Shown here: positions 63,993 through 64,000 of the stretch, one piece after another
Numbering within the stretch: position 1 is the stretch's first letter
Layout of the letters: the number at the start of each line of letters is the position of its first letter
Assembly (NCBI RefSeq): GCF_900220975.1
Contig: NZ_OBQD01000006.1
Coordinates: 62,001 to 126,000, forward strand
Origin: Rhizobium subbaraonis
GTDB lineage: Bacteria > Pseudomonadota > Alphaproteobacteria > Rhizobiales > Rhizobiaceae
Direction of reading: 5' to 3'
Length of the DNA: 64,000 nucleotides
The notes under the pieces: model-generated
The model's database searches: none
Told to the model about the DNA's origin: nothing
The model's input: only the letters and a program-made list of their open reading frames with translations
Made by a program: the position numbers and the translations under genes

Positions 63993-64000
63993 TTTCTGCC

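Overview
The window reads as a chromosomal segment of an alphaproteobacterium of the order Rhizobiales, most likely family Rhizobiaceae (Sinorhizobium/Ensifer, Rhizobium, Shinella or Agrobacterium relatives). The evidence is high GC with strong third-position bias, an LdtR-LdtP pair, the plsX-fabH-ihfA-merR block, hupB-lon-clpX-clpP, rplM-rpsI, DUF2842 and DUF982 genes, and a polysaccharide locus of the rhizobial unipolar-adhesin type. The genus is not resolved. No prophage, transposase or CRISPR array was seen.

Layout. 1-5.3 kb: a YhaN/SbcC-like ATPase (cut by the window edge) overlapping a YhaO/SbcD-like nuclease, then a MarR regulator. 5.3-13.3 kb: a secreted phytase/esterase-like protein under a three-repeat PHO box, then the proteostasis block hupB, lon, clpX, clpP, with a candidate heat-shock promoter at clpP. 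13.6-17.4 kb: periplasmic gamma-glutamyltransferase, a cytochrome P450 and a small cupin. 17.9-22.7 kb: a two-armed arsenic resistance locus, arsR1-MFS facing arsR2-(44 aa ORF)-arsC(LMW)-acr3-arsC(Grx)-arsH, with a clear operator overlapping the arsR2 promoter. 22.8-28 kb: metY, two tandem CoA-binding proteins, an EamA exporter, a crotonase-fold protein and a hotdog thioesterase. 28-33.2 kb: rplM-rpsI with a structured leader, an Lrp regulator divergent from phenylalanine hydroxylase, agmatinase and argC. 33.3-35.5 kb: heme A synthase, DUF2842 and a phosphoesterase.

35.6-45.2 kb is a Wzx/Wzy-type exopolysaccharide locus: FemAB/CelD-like acetyltransferase, Wzz/BY-kinase-like protein with a ruined P-loop, Wza-type export lipoprotein, two GT4 glycosyltransferases, WcaJ-type priming transferase and a polymerase/ligase. 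It is my best candidate for a unipolar polysaccharide (holdfast-like adhesin) locus. A tRNA-Pro(GGG) and a gene-poor stretch with one DUF982 gene follow (45.4-46.6 kb).

46.6-51 kb: fatty acid/phospholipid initiation genes (plsX, fabH) with ihfA, a MerR regulator, DUF177 and a cytochrome bc1 assembly chaperone, then bamE. 51.7-56.2 kb: K+-independent H+-pyrophosphatase, MFS transporter, nusB, ribH. 56.4-61.6 kb: a cupin and a Tat-exported Hint-domain protein lying between ribH-nusB and glyA-nrdR-ribD-ribE. 61.8-64 kb: L,D-transpeptidase ldtP and its likely regulator ldtR.

Overlapping stop/start codons (ATGA or TTGA) tie together the nuclease pair, the ars operon, the polysaccharide genes and ribH-nusB. 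Starts were chosen by ribosome-binding site and family alignment from memory, and several differ from the longest open frame (TTG for ggt, the ars MFS, arsH and the polymerase; GTG for the EamA gene and plsX). No database search was run.
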